From Candidatus Limimorpha equi (lineage in GTDB: Bacteria; Bacteroidota; Bacteroidia; Bacteroidales; F082), in the NCBI GenBank assembly GCA_018065885.1, contig JAGHSL010000266.1, positions 1-7,486 of the forward strand: a stretch of DNA of 7,486 bases. Reading direction: 5' to 3'. Below the pieces are notes generated by a model. The model had not been told where the DNA came from. It made no database searches and worked only from the letters and a program-made list of their open reading frames with translations. Within the stretch, counting starts at the first letter, position 1; each line of letters starts with the position of its first letter. Positions 1 to 6,170 of this stretch are shown here, piece after piece. A program made the position numbers and the translations under genes.

Positions 1-937
1 CATTGATACGTTCCGAAATGGAATACACCCGTTTGTCGCGTTGCGTCGAGGTGATCATTTCTGCCAGAAAACCTGTGGAGAACATCTGAACGCCAATCAC
101 CATGGCCAAAAGGCAGAAATAGAACAATGGTCGGTCGGTCATGTGATAGACGTGGGCGAAAATGCGCGAACAAGCCAGATACAGGGCGATGACAAAACCG
201 ATGAGGAAAGTCAACGAACCCCAAAGGCCGAAGAAATGCATCGGGCGGTTGCTGAACTTGGAGATGAAATTGATGGTCAACAAATCCAGATAGCCACGCA
301 CGAAACGGCTCATGCCGAACTTGCTTGTGCCATACTTGCGCTTCTGATGATGCACGACCTTCTCCCCAATATTGCCGAAGCCATTCATCTTGGCGATGAC
401 AGGAATGTAACGGTGCATCTCGCCATAAATCTGAAGGCTTTTCACCAAATCCAAACGATAGGCCTTCAAGCCGCAATTGAAATCATGCAATTTGATTCCC
501 GACATTTTCCTTGTCGTCCAATTGAACAGCTTGGAAGGGATGTTTTTCATCAACTTGGAATCGTAACGGACTTTCTTCCAGCCTGATACCAAATCATAAC
601 CGTCTTTTTTAATCATCTTGTAGAGTTCAGGGATTTCGTCAGGACTATCCTGCAAATCGGCATCCATCGTGATGACCACATCGCCTTGGACGAGTTTGAA
701 ACCTTCGTTCAAAGCCGGCGACTTGCCGTAATTCTTGCGGAATCGGATTGCCTTCACATTCGGATTCTGCTTCGAAAGTTCCTGAATGATGTGCCATGAA
801 TTGTCGGTTGAACCATCATCAACGAAAACTATTTCGTAGGAATAACCTTCCTTTTCCACGACACGACGAATCCATGCCTCCAATTCGGGCAACGATTCCG
901 CCTCATTTAATAAAGGTACGACTATTGAAAGATCCAT
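1..937 (-). CDS. Family 2 glycosyltransferase, DPM1/GtrB-like, membrane-anchored (3' end cut off by window edge)
   Basis: The reading frame starts at the ATG at 937-935 and stays open for 312 codons to the left edge, so the C-terminus is missing. It is expected to move a sugar from a nucleotide donor to a polyprenyl phosphate or a related lipid acceptor at the cytoplasmic membrane. The protein opens with MDLSIVVPLLNEAESLPEL, typical of a GT-A fold. VFVDDGSTDNS (about residues 38-47) is the nucleotide-binding segment and DADLQD (92-97) holds the DXD-type metal site. HDFNCGLKAYR (151-161) and KYGTSKF (201-207) are conserved in the DPM/GtrB/ArnC group. Two hydrophobic segments (about 234-256 and 270-294) would anchor it in the membrane, as in GtrB-type enzymes. 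No Shine-Dalgarno sequence is present; the leader just before the ATG is A-rich. The octamer array ends 16 nt upstream. The family is clear; the sugar and the acceptor are not. Confidence 0.93.
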   Translation of the reverse strand, partial: MDLSIVVPLLNEAESLPELEAWIRRVVEKEGYSYEIVFVDDGSTDNSWHIIQELSKQNPNVKAIRFRKNYGKSPALNEGFKLVQGDVVITMDADLQDSPDEIPELYKMIKKDGYDLVSGWKKVRYDSKLMKNIPSKLFNWTTRKMSGIKLHDFNCGLKAYRLDLVKSLQIYGEMHRYIPVIAKMNGFGNIGEKVVHHQKRKYGTSKFGMSRFVRGYLDLLTINFISKFSNRPMHFFGLWGSLTFLIGFVIALYLACSRIFAHVYHMTDRPLFYFCLLAMVIGVQMFSTGFLAEMITSTQRDKRVYSISERIN

Positions 938-953
938 TTTTTCTGATTTTTTG

Positions 954-1015
954 GACTTGTGGACAATTAGACTATTTGACTTTTAGACTGTTTGACAATT
1001 GGACTTTTAGACGGC
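954..1015. repeat. Tandem octamer array, copy 1 (period 8, consensus GACNNTTN)
   Basis: On the + strand GAC recurs at 954, 962, 970, 978, 986, 994, 1002 and 1010, exactly 8 nt apart. The five bases between follow a loose pattern, mostly NNTT then A, G or T. The last unit is GACGGC. On the transcribed minus strand the units read YAANNGTC and end 16 nt before the start codon of the glycosyltransferase at 937. The period is not a multiple of 3 and the units differ in their variable bases, so this is not coding sequence and not a simple slippage product of identical units. A matching array lies at 5336-5407. Confidence 0.9.
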
Positions 1016-1036
1016 GAGGCACTCCAACAGTGAAGT

Positions 1037-1062
1037 GTCATTTCCGCGAAGGCGGGAATCTC
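1037..1062. repeat. dRS3-like hairpin element, copy 1
   Basis: This 26-nt segment has arms ATTTCCGC (1040-1047) and GCGGGAAT (1052-1059) around a GAAG loop. The arms pair over 8 positions, with one T-G wobble. It is flanked by GTC and CTC, as is the related hairpin at 5421-5446. It resembles the widespread ATTCCCGC...GCGGGAAT repeats (dRS3/REP-like) known from many bacterial intergenic regions. In one + strand frame it reads CHFREGGNL, close to the CHSREGGNL-type peptide that often appears in spurious annotations of such repeats. The assignment rests on pattern recognition, not a database search. Confidence 0.7.
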
Positions 1063-1085
1063 TAACCTTTACTACATCCCTTCAT

Positions 1086-1101
1086 GGGGAAAATTTTCCT
1101 C
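1086..1101. other. Near-perfect 16-bp palindrome in the serS-glycosyltransferase gap
   Basis: The sequence GGGGAAAATTTTCCTC is a perfect palindrome over its central 12 bases (1088-1099), and one wobble extends it to 16. It could be an operator-like site or chance in AT-rich DNA. No second copy was seen in the window. Confidence 0.25.
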
Positions 1102-1120
1102 CGCACTTTTAAAAATTCCG

Positions 1121-1140
1121 CTTTTTCACTTTTCACTTTT
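1121..1140. repeat. Short heptamer tract (CACTTTT)
   Basis: CACTTTT occurs twice in tandem (1127-1133 and 1134-1140), preceded by a partial unit of CTTTTT. It lies directly beside the hairpin at 1142-1160. On the transcribed strand it is purine-rich (AAAAGTG units), so it does not supply a terminator U-tract for serS. Confidence 0.5.
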
Positions 1141-1141
1141 C

Positions 1142-1160
1142 GGACGCACTCGGTGCGTCC
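1142..1160 (-). terminator. Perfect 8-bp hairpin just after serS; terminator-like without a U-tract, or a dispersed palindrome
   Basis: GGACGCAC (1142-1149) and GTGCGTCC (1153-1160) are exact inverted repeats around a 3-nt loop, and the stem is GC-rich. It begins 5 nt beyond the serS stop codon (TAA, 1168-1166), where a 3' end structure would be expected. On the serS transcript the following bases are A/G-rich rather than U-rich, so it is not a standard intrinsic terminator. It may stabilise the mRNA end, or be a mobile palindrome that inserted next to the stop. Confidence 0.45.
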
Positions 1161-1165
1161 CTACA

Positions 1166-2443
1166 TTAACGGATTTCCGTCTTTCCACCCATATAAGGTC
1201 TCAAGGCTTCCGGAATGGCGACTGAACCGTCAGCGCGGAGATTATTCTCCAAGAAGGCAATCAACATGCGCGGAGGAGCCACAACGGTATTGTTCAAGGT
1301 GTGTGCGAAATAGTTTCCGTTCTTACTCTTAATCCTAATCTTCAGACGACGGGCCTGAGCATCACCGAGATAGGAACAACTGCCCACTTCGAAATACTTC
1401 TTCTGGCGCGGCGACCAAGCCTCAACATCCAACGACTTGACCTTTAAGTCGGCCAAATCGCCAGAGCAGCATTCAAGCGTGCGGACCGGAATATCCATCG
1501 AACGGAACAATTCAACGGTATTGCGCCACATCTTTTCGTACCACATCTCCGATTCCTCTTCCTTGCAGATGACGACCATTTCCTGCTTTTCGAACTGGTG
1601 GATACGGTAAACGCCGCGTTCCTCAATGCCATGAGCACCCTTTTCCTTTCTGAAGCAAGGTGAATAACTCGTCATGGTCAACGGGAGCTTGTCTTCAGGA
1701 ATCATCTGGTCGATGAACTTGCCAATCATGGAGTGTTCGCTGGTGCCAATCAGATAAAGGTCTTCGCCTTCAATCTTATACATCATGGCATCCATTTCGG
1801 CGAAACTCATCACGCCTGAAACGATTTCGCTTCTGACCATGAAAGGAGGAATGCAATAGGTGAAACCTCTTTCAATCATGAAGTCGCGGGCGTAGGTAAT
1901 GACGGCTGAATGAAGACGAGCAATGTCGCCCATCAGATAATAGAAGCCATTACCAGCCACACGGTGAGCGGCATCCAAATCAAGGCCATTGAACTTAGCC
2001 ATGATGTCGGCATGATAAGGTACTTCGAAATCAGGAACGATAGGTTCTCCAAACTTCTCAATCTCAACATTATGCGTGTCATCAGGACCAATTGGCACCG
2101 ATGGAGCGATGATGTTCGGGATGGCATACATCACCTTGGTCAATTCGTCCATGAGGGAAATCTGCTGCTTGGCGAGATTTTCCAGTTCCTGAGCGTTGGC
2201 TTCAACGACTTTCTTCAAATCGTTGGCCTTTTCAACCTCTTTGTTTTTAAAAAGGATGCCTATTTCCTTTGAAATGGAGTTGCGCTGTGAGCGCAGATCA
2301 TCAGCACGTTGCTGACAATCACAATATTGCTGATACAAGGCAATTGCCTGGTCAACCAAAGGCAACTTGCTGTCTTGGAATTTCTTCTTGATATTTTCTC
2401 TGACGATGTCAGGATTCTTGACTAAAAACTTAATGTCAATCAT
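1166..2443 (-). CDS. serS: Seryl-tRNA synthetase (class II), non-canonical type for Bacteroidales
   Basis: It charges tRNA-Ser (and tRNA-Sec where present) with serine in the cytoplasm. The 425-residue length is normal for the family. Residues about 26-105 form the charged, helical N-terminal tRNA-binding coiled-coil arm. The class II core follows: motif 1 near 191-203 (ERGFTYCIPPFMV), motif 2 at 262-284 with FRKE at 264-267 and HQFEKQEM, and motif 3 at 384-399 with NNTVVAPPRMLIAFLE. The end ALRPYMGG is typical of SerRS. The serine-recognition loop reads GTSEHSMIG (233-241), not the TAEVP form found in E. coli and in the Bacteroides SerRS I recall. The rest of the protein also resembles gut Clostridia/Lachnospiraceae enzymes, which suggests horizontal acquisition (inference). 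The start at 2443 begins MIDIKFLVKNPD, matching the usual SerRS N-terminus. A likely promoter box lies 28-35 nt upstream. Confidence 0.97.
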   Translation of the reverse strand: MIDIKFLVKNPDIVRENIKKKFQDSKLPLVDQAIALYQQYCDCQQRADDLRSQRNSISKEIGILFKNKEVEKANDLKKVVEANAQELENLAKQQISLMDELTKVMYAIPNIIAPSVPIGPDDTHNVEIEKFGEPIVPDFEVPYHADIMAKFNGLDLDAAHRVAGNGFYYLMGDIARLHSAVITYARDFMIERGFTYCIPPFMVRSEIVSGVMSFAEMDAMMYKIEGEDLYLIGTSEHSMIGKFIDQMIPEDKLPLTMTSYSPCFRKEKGAHGIEERGVYRIHQFEKQEMVVICKEEESEMWYEKMWRNTVELFRSMDIPVRTLECCSGDLADLKVKSLDVEAWSPRQKKYFEVGSCSYLGDAQARRLKIRIKSKNGNYFAHTLNNTVVAPPRMLIAFLENNLRADGSVAIPEALRPYMGGKTEIR

Positions 2444-2610
2444 GATTGCATGAATTTATTGATTAAATTGCAAAAGTAAGATTTTTTTGTCAAAACGCCC
2501 TCACATTTCATCATTTTCATTTGCCTTTGACGAAAAATAGGCAAAATCTGGAAAACGGCTGGTGTAACATCAACCTGCTCTTTGGCTTCGGCTTCAAAAA
2601 TATCGTCCAT
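2440..2610 (-). other. Short ORF (56 codons) ending in an ATGA overlap with serS; doubtful gene or remnant
   Basis: An ATG at 2610-2608 opens a 56-codon frame beginning MDDIFEAEAKEQVDVTPAVF. Its TGA (2442-2440) overlaps the serS ATG in the arrangement ATGA, which can mean translational coupling. The first 25 or so residues look protein-like in composition; the rest, rich in Met, Lys and Cys, does not. The frame runs straight across the likely serS promoter box at 2471-2478, which argues against a real gene. It may be chance or the eroded front of a lost gene. I recognise no family. Confidence 0.15.
2471..2478 (-). promoter_or_regulatory. Likely Bacteroidota -7 promoter box for serS
   Basis: On the minus strand this reads TACTTTTG, matching the Bacteroidota sigma-ABfr -7 consensus TAnnTTTG, followed by CAATTTAATC. 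It sits 28-35 nt upstream of the serS ATG, which leaves room for a short leader. A TTTTGAC lies upstream but about 12 nt away, too close for the usual -33 element spacing of 19-21. The -33 side is therefore weak or absent. Confidence 0.55.
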
Positions 2611-2660
2611 GAAATATTCTATTCCAAACGATTTCCAATTGTAATAGGACTACCTGAAAT

Positions 2661-3206
2661 TCAAATCACCCGTTCATTCACTACGCGCCATTCGCCGGGT
2701 TGCAATTCGCCCAAGTCGATGTTGCCAATCTGTATGCGAATTAAACGTAGTGTCGGGAAGCCAACGGCTGCCGTCATGTGGCGCACTTGGCGGTTTTTGC
2801 CTTCAATTAAAGTGAGGCGCACCCAACTTGTAGGGATGTTGGCGCGGTAACGGATAGGAGGAATGCGTTCCCCAAGATTTTCAGGCTCTGAAATGATTTC
2901 AGCCTTGCAAGGTTTTGTGTGATAGCCTTTTATGTCGACACCTTTTGCCAATTGGCGCACGGCTTCGGTTGTAATCTGTCCGTCGACTTGTGCCAGATAG
3001 GTGCGAGGATGCTCAAATTTCGGATCCAAGAGTCTTTTGATGAGTTTGCCGTTGTCGGAAAGCAATAAGGCACCCTCGCTGTCGTGGTCGAGGCGGCCTG
3101 CGGCGTAAACGCCTGGCGGCAGGCCAAATTCGTTCAGCGCCTGATGTCCGGCTTCGGGTGTGAATTGGCTTAAAACGCCATACGGCTTATTGAATAAAAT
3201 GTTCAT
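2661..3206 (-). CDS. rluE: 23S rRNA pseudouridine synthase, RluE-type
   Basis: It isomerises a uridine in 23S rRNA to pseudouridine; the E. coli relative RluE modifies U2457. The 181-residue protein has no S4 RNA-binding domain, as is usual for RluE within the RsuA/RluB/E/F family. FNKPYGVLSQFT (5-16) is motif I. AAGRLDHDSEGALLL (35-49) is the catalytic motif, with D40 as the nucleophile. IPTSWVRLTLIEGKNRQVRHM (124-144) and GFPTLRLIR (149-157) closely follow E. coli RluE. I chose the ATG at 3206 because the family starts at this point (MNILFNKPYG); the 18 extra upstream residues of the longer frame overlap the end of ligA and have no family support. It begins 10 nt after the ligA stop, so the two are probably cotranscribed. 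No Shine-Dalgarno sequence is visible and no clear terminator follows. Confidence 0.93.
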   Translation of the reverse strand: MNILFNKPYGVLSQFTPEAGHQALNEFGLPPGVYAAGRLDHDSEGALLLSDNGKLIKRLLDPKFEHPRTYLAQVDGQITTEAVRQLAKGVDIKGYHTKPCKAEIISEPENLGERIPPIRYRANIPTSWVRLTLIEGKNRQVRHMTAAVGFPTLRLIRIQIGNIDLGELQPGEWRVVNERVI

Positions 3207-3216
3207 AGACAAATGA

Positions 3217-5319
3217 TTAAAACAGCAGTCCGGTGGATTCTTCCTGTCTGTCAATGCCAATCATTTTTTCAAAATCCGCTTCGGTGATGATTGGAATGTT
3301 GAGACTTTCGGCTTTCTTGCGTTTTTCAGGTCCCATTTTGTCGCCAGCCAGCACATAATCGGTCTTGGAAGAGATGGAACTGATGTTTTTGCCGCCGTAT
3401 GCCTCAATGGTTTCCTTGATGCCGTCGCGCGAATAATGTTCGAAAACACCACTCACTACAAACGATTTTCCAGCCAGAACCTGCTCTTTGTCAGAGGCTT
3501 GCTTTTCTTCAACAACAAATCGCAAACCGGCGGTTTTCAGTCGGTTGACAATTTCGATGTTGCGTTCGTCATCAAAGAAATTCCTGACCGAAAGGGCGAT
3601 TTTTTCGCCGATTTCATTGATTTGCGTCATTTCTTCAACGCTTGCATTGATGATATGGTCGATGTCGTGTAAGGCAAAGGCAAGTGTTTTGGCAACTGTT
3701 TCGCCGACGAATTTGATGCCCAAGGCAAAAAGTACGCGCTCGAATGGAACAGATTTCGATTTCTCCAAAGCATCCAGTATGTTGAGTGCTGTTTTCTCCT
3801 TAAAACTGACTTTGCGTGTCGCAACAGGCAGCAGACTGTATTCATCTTGAATGGTGATAACTTTCTCTAAACCAAATAGTTTGTCGTATGTCAAATCGTA
3901 TAAATCGGCAACATCCTTGATGAGACCTTCCTCGTAAAGCAATTCGACTTTTCCTTCGCCGAGGCTCTCAATGTTCATGGCTTTGCGCCCGATGAAATGC
4001 TCGACGCGCCCTCTGATTTGTGGTGAACAGCCCAAAGTGTTTGGGCAATACCAAGCCACTTCTCCTTCGTTTTGCACCAATTCCGCTCCGCAAATCGGGC
4101 AATGCGTGACAAATTTCACTGGCTCTACGTCTTCCTTGCGGCGGTTCAGATTGACGCCGATGATTTTCGGAATGATTTCGCCGCCTTTCACTACACTCAC
4201 GGTGTCGCCATAATGCAAATCGAACTGGCGGATGAAATCTTCGTTGTTCAAGGTGGCGCGTTTTACGGTTGTGCCTGCTAACTGAACGGGAGCAAGGTTC
4301 GCTACGGGGGTAATTGTCCCATGTCGACCGACTTGAAAATCAACGCTTAACAGTTCCGTCTCCACTTCTTCGGCCTTGAATTTGTAGGCTATGGCCCATT
4401 TCGGCGATTTCGCCGTGAAGCCAAGCATTTGCTGCTGGGCAAAACTGTTCACTTTCAGCACGATGCCATCGATGGCGAAAGGCAGTTCGTGGCGTTTTTC
4501 ATCCCAATAGTTGATGAAGTCGAAAATCTCATCAACATTTTTGCAAAGGCAGATGAAATTGGAAACGTTGAAACCCCATTTGCGCGAGGCCATCAGCGAC
4601 TCGTAATGTGTTGAAAAACGGGTCTCTAAGTCGTCCATCATCATGTAGTATTCGTAACTGTCCAAACGGCGGTGCGCCACTTCGCGCGAGTCTTGCAGTT
4701 TCAATGTTCCGGCGGCTGCATTGCGCGGATTGGCAAAGAGTTGCGAGCCTTCGTCGGCACGTTCTTCGTTGAGGCGGTTGAAACTGTCCAAAGGCATCAC
4801 GATTTCGCCGCGCATCTCGAAAAACGGTGGAAAATTGCCTTGCAACTTCAGCGGAATGGTGCGAATGGTCTTTACGTTGGTCGTCACATCGTCGCCGTGT
4901 GTGCCGTCGCCGCGAGTCACGGCACGCACCAAAACGCCGGCTTCGTATTGCAGACTGATGGAAAGACCGTCGAATTTTAGTTCGCAACAAAACTCAACTT
5001 CCTCATTGATAGTCTTTTTGATGCGTGTAATGAACTCTTCAATGTCTTCCTTGCTGTAGGAATTGGCCAACGAAAGCATCGGATAACGGTGCTCCACGCT
5101 CTTGAATTCCTTCGTCACGCCACCGCCGACACGCTGAGTGGGAGAGGTGGACAGCAAAAACTGGGGGAATTCCTTTTCCAAACGACTCAGCTCTTCGAGT
5201 TTCATGTCGAACTCGTAATCGCTGATGGTCGGGTTGGCGAGGATATAATAGTTATAGTTGTGTCTTTCAAGTTCTTCGCTCAATTCGGCGATACGTTGAC
5301 GGGCTTCTTCGGAGTTCAT
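3217..5319 (-). CDS. ligA: NAD-dependent DNA ligase
   Basis: It seals nicks in duplex DNA during replication and repair, using NAD+ and a covalent lysine-AMP intermediate. The 700-residue protein has the full bacterial architecture. The Ia domain has HNYNYYILANPTISDYEFD (20-38), which binds NAD. The adenylation domain has CELKFDG with catalytic K115, the same number as in E. coli, then TRGDGTHGDDVT (135-146) and DGIVLKV (284-290). An OB fold follows. The zinc finger has C407, C410, C425 and C431. HhH repeats span about 435-590, and a BRCT domain about 612-690 (GKSFVVSGVF, then TDYVLAGDKMGPEKRKKAE). I chose the ATG at 5319 (MNSEEARQRIAEL) because it matches the family start; a longer frame from a TTG at 5340 would begin inside the octamer repeat and adds seven residues without homology. 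The array ends 16 nt upstream. rluE follows after 10 nt. Confidence 0.97.
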   Translation of the reverse strand: MNSEEARQRIAELSEELERHNYNYYILANPTISDYEFDMKLEELSRLEKEFPQFLLSTSPTQRVGGGVTKEFKSVEHRYPMLSLANSYSKEDIEEFITRIKKTINEEVEFCCELKFDGLSISLQYEAGVLVRAVTRGDGTHGDDVTTNVKTIRTIPLKLQGNFPPFFEMRGEIVMPLDSFNRLNEERADEGSQLFANPRNAAAGTLKLQDSREVAHRRLDSYEYYMMMDDLETRFSTHYESLMASRKWGFNVSNFICLCKNVDEIFDFINYWDEKRHELPFAIDGIVLKVNSFAQQQMLGFTAKSPKWAIAYKFKAEEVETELLSVDFQVGRHGTITPVANLAPVQLAGTTVKRATLNNEDFIRQFDLHYGDTVSVVKGGEIIPKIIGVNLNRRKEDVEPVKFVTHCPICGAELVQNEGEVAWYCPNTLGCSPQIRGRVEHFIGRKAMNIESLGEGKVELLYEEGLIKDVADLYDLTYDKLFGLEKVITIQDEYSLLPVATRKVSFKEKTALNILDALEKSKSVPFERVLFALGIKFVGETVAKTLAFALHDIDHIINASVEEMTQINEIGEKIALSVRNFFDDERNIEIVNRLKTAGLRFVVEEKQASDKEQVLAGKSFVVSGVFEHYSRDGIKETIEAYGGKNISSISSKTDYVLAGDKMGPEKRKKAESLNIPIITEADFEKMIGIDRQEESTGLLF

Positions 5320-5335
5320 GAGAATGTGAATTTTG

Positions 5336-5407
5336 GACAATTAGACTTTTGGACTAATGGACTGTTAGACTTGTGGACAGTTGGACTATTGGAGTTTTTT
5401 TGACGGC
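5336..5407. repeat. Tandem octamer array, copy 2 (period 8, consensus GACNNTTN)
   Basis: On the + strand GAC recurs at 5336, 5344, 5352, 5360, 5368, 5376 and 5384, then GAG at 5392, all exactly 8 nt apart. A 10-nt T-rich unit then leads to GACGGC at 5402-5407. Read on the minus strand this is GCCGTC followed by YAANNGTC units, as in copy 1. The first + strand GAC is 17 nt from the last base of the ligA start codon, the same distance as between copy 1 and its gene. One + strand frame across the array gives a W/L-rich repeat peptide (LDFWTNGLLDLWTVGLLEF), clearly a translation of the repeat and not a protein. Confidence 0.9.
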
Positions 5408-5420
5408 CTTTTGGAAGAAT

Positions 5421-5446
5421 GTCACTCACGCCTGCGCGGGAGTCTC
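5421..5446. repeat. dRS3-like hairpin element, copy 2
   Basis: The arms ACTCACGC (5424-5431) and GCGGGAGT (5436-5443) surround a CTGC loop. They pair at 7 of 8 positions, with one A-G mismatch. The flanks GTC and CTC, the arm length and the loop length match copy 1 at 1037-1062. About 18 of 26 bases are identical. The second base pair is T-A in copy 1 and C-G here. It lies between the membrane protein stop (5484) and ligA. The remaining bases 5447-5483 show nothing I can name. Confidence 0.6.
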
Positions 5447-5483
5447 ATCTCAGTTTTATCGTAATATGGAAATTGCTAATGGC

Positions 5484-6158
5484 TCAAATCATCACGTATC
5501 CCCAAGGATTAACATGTAAAATAAGGAGTAATGCATAAATGATTACCAACGTGATAATCAGTCCAATAAATGTGAATTGAACGCCTTTCCGATTGCGTTT
5601 CAAGGCGAGAATCAGCAGCACGCTGAGGGCAATCAAGGTGCTTTCGTACCAAACGGCAATGCCCAATCCGAACATGATGCCCGCGACATAAAACGATGTG
5701 CGGTGAACGTTTTCGTGCATGTTTGCCTTGCGCAGCACTTCCTGTCGGATGACGATGTTGCTGCCGTAAAGCACGAGCGGCAAACCTAAAAACGCACTGA
5801 TGTTCTCAATAATGCCAAACGATGGCATAATGCAACAAATGGACGGGATGAGGGCGATAAGCCATGCGTTGTTTTTGTCTCCTATTAAATCGCAAATGCG
5901 ATAAATCATTGATACCGTGAATAATGAAATCAGTGCATAAAAGGCGCGGCTGACGAACTGCACTTTCGGTGAACCGCTCAGTCCGATGGCATTTTTGAGC
6001 CATTCCAAAAAGTCGTGAATGAGGCTCGGATGCTGCAATTCCTGATGCGAACCGAAGCCTGGAACGAAAGCCACTGCAATGATTCTGACCGCTATCGCAA
6101 TGAGCATCAGCGCGGTAAAAGGATGCTCTTTTTTGAATGTCTTTAGTTCGTGATGCAT
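5484..6158 (-). CDS. Multi-pass membrane protein, GT-C glycosyltransferase-like, probably C-terminally truncated
   Basis: The 224-residue protein begins MHHELKTFKKEHPF and has about six to seven hydrophobic segments (roughly 14-32, 70-88, 97-115, 118-135, 154-186 as one or two helices, 193-215). TM1 followed by FVPGFGSHQELQH (31-43), then a loop, then further helices, resembles the front half of Bacteroidota GT-C enzymes (Alg9/mannosyltransferase-like), which use a lipid-linked sugar donor. Those are usually about 450-550 residues, so the second half would be missing. The acidic pair often present in the first loop is HQE here, so activity is doubtful. No continuation of the frame is visible after the TGA at 5486-5484; the hairpin/octamer element begins about 40 nt later. 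The gene starts 12 nt after the T9SS protein stop, suggesting one transcript. The open frame is solid; the family is a moderate guess and truncation is inferred. Confidence 0.7.
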   Translation of the reverse strand: MHHELKTFKKEHPFTALMLIAIAVRIIAVAFVPGFGSHQELQHPSLIHDFLEWLKNAIGLSGSPKVQFVSRAFYALISLFTVSMIYRICDLIGDKNNAWLIALIPSICCIMPSFGIIENISAFLGLPLVLYGSNIVIRQEVLRKANMHENVHRTSFYVAGIMFGLGIAVWYESTLIALSVLLILALKRNRKGVQFTFIGLIITLVIIYALLLILHVNPWGYVMI

Positions 6159-6170
6159 TTTCGTCTCGTT

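Noticed and set aside
41..586. 181-codon + strand ORF
   Set aside because: It is antisense to the glycosyltransferase, whose frame carries clear DDG, DXD and membrane-anchor motifs; this frame has no recognisable domain.
954..1015. CRISPR array
   Set aside because: The period is 8 nt with no spacers of useful length and no cas genes nearby.
796..1065. 89-codon + strand ORF across the repeat array
   Set aside because: Half of it is antisense to the glycosyltransferase, and the rest translates the octamers and the hairpin (ending in CHFREGGNL), a known kind of spurious product.
2521..2850. 109-codon + strand ORF
   Set aside because: Most of it is antisense to rluE and no family is recognisable.
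3207..3260. Longer rluE start at 3260
   Set aside because: It would overlap the end of ligA by 44 nt and adds 18 residues absent from the family; the ATG at 3206 fits.
4532..4990. 152-codon minus strand ORF
   Set aside because: It is an out-of-frame shadow within ligA, rich in Arg, His and Ser, with no domain.
5317..5340. TTG start for ligA at 5340
   Set aside because: It lies inside the octamer array and adds seven residues without family support; the ATG at 5319 puts the catalytic lysine at 115, as in E. coli.
5089..5403. 104-codon + strand ORF ending in a W/L-rich repeat
   Set aside because: It is antisense to ligA and its end is a translation of the octamer array.
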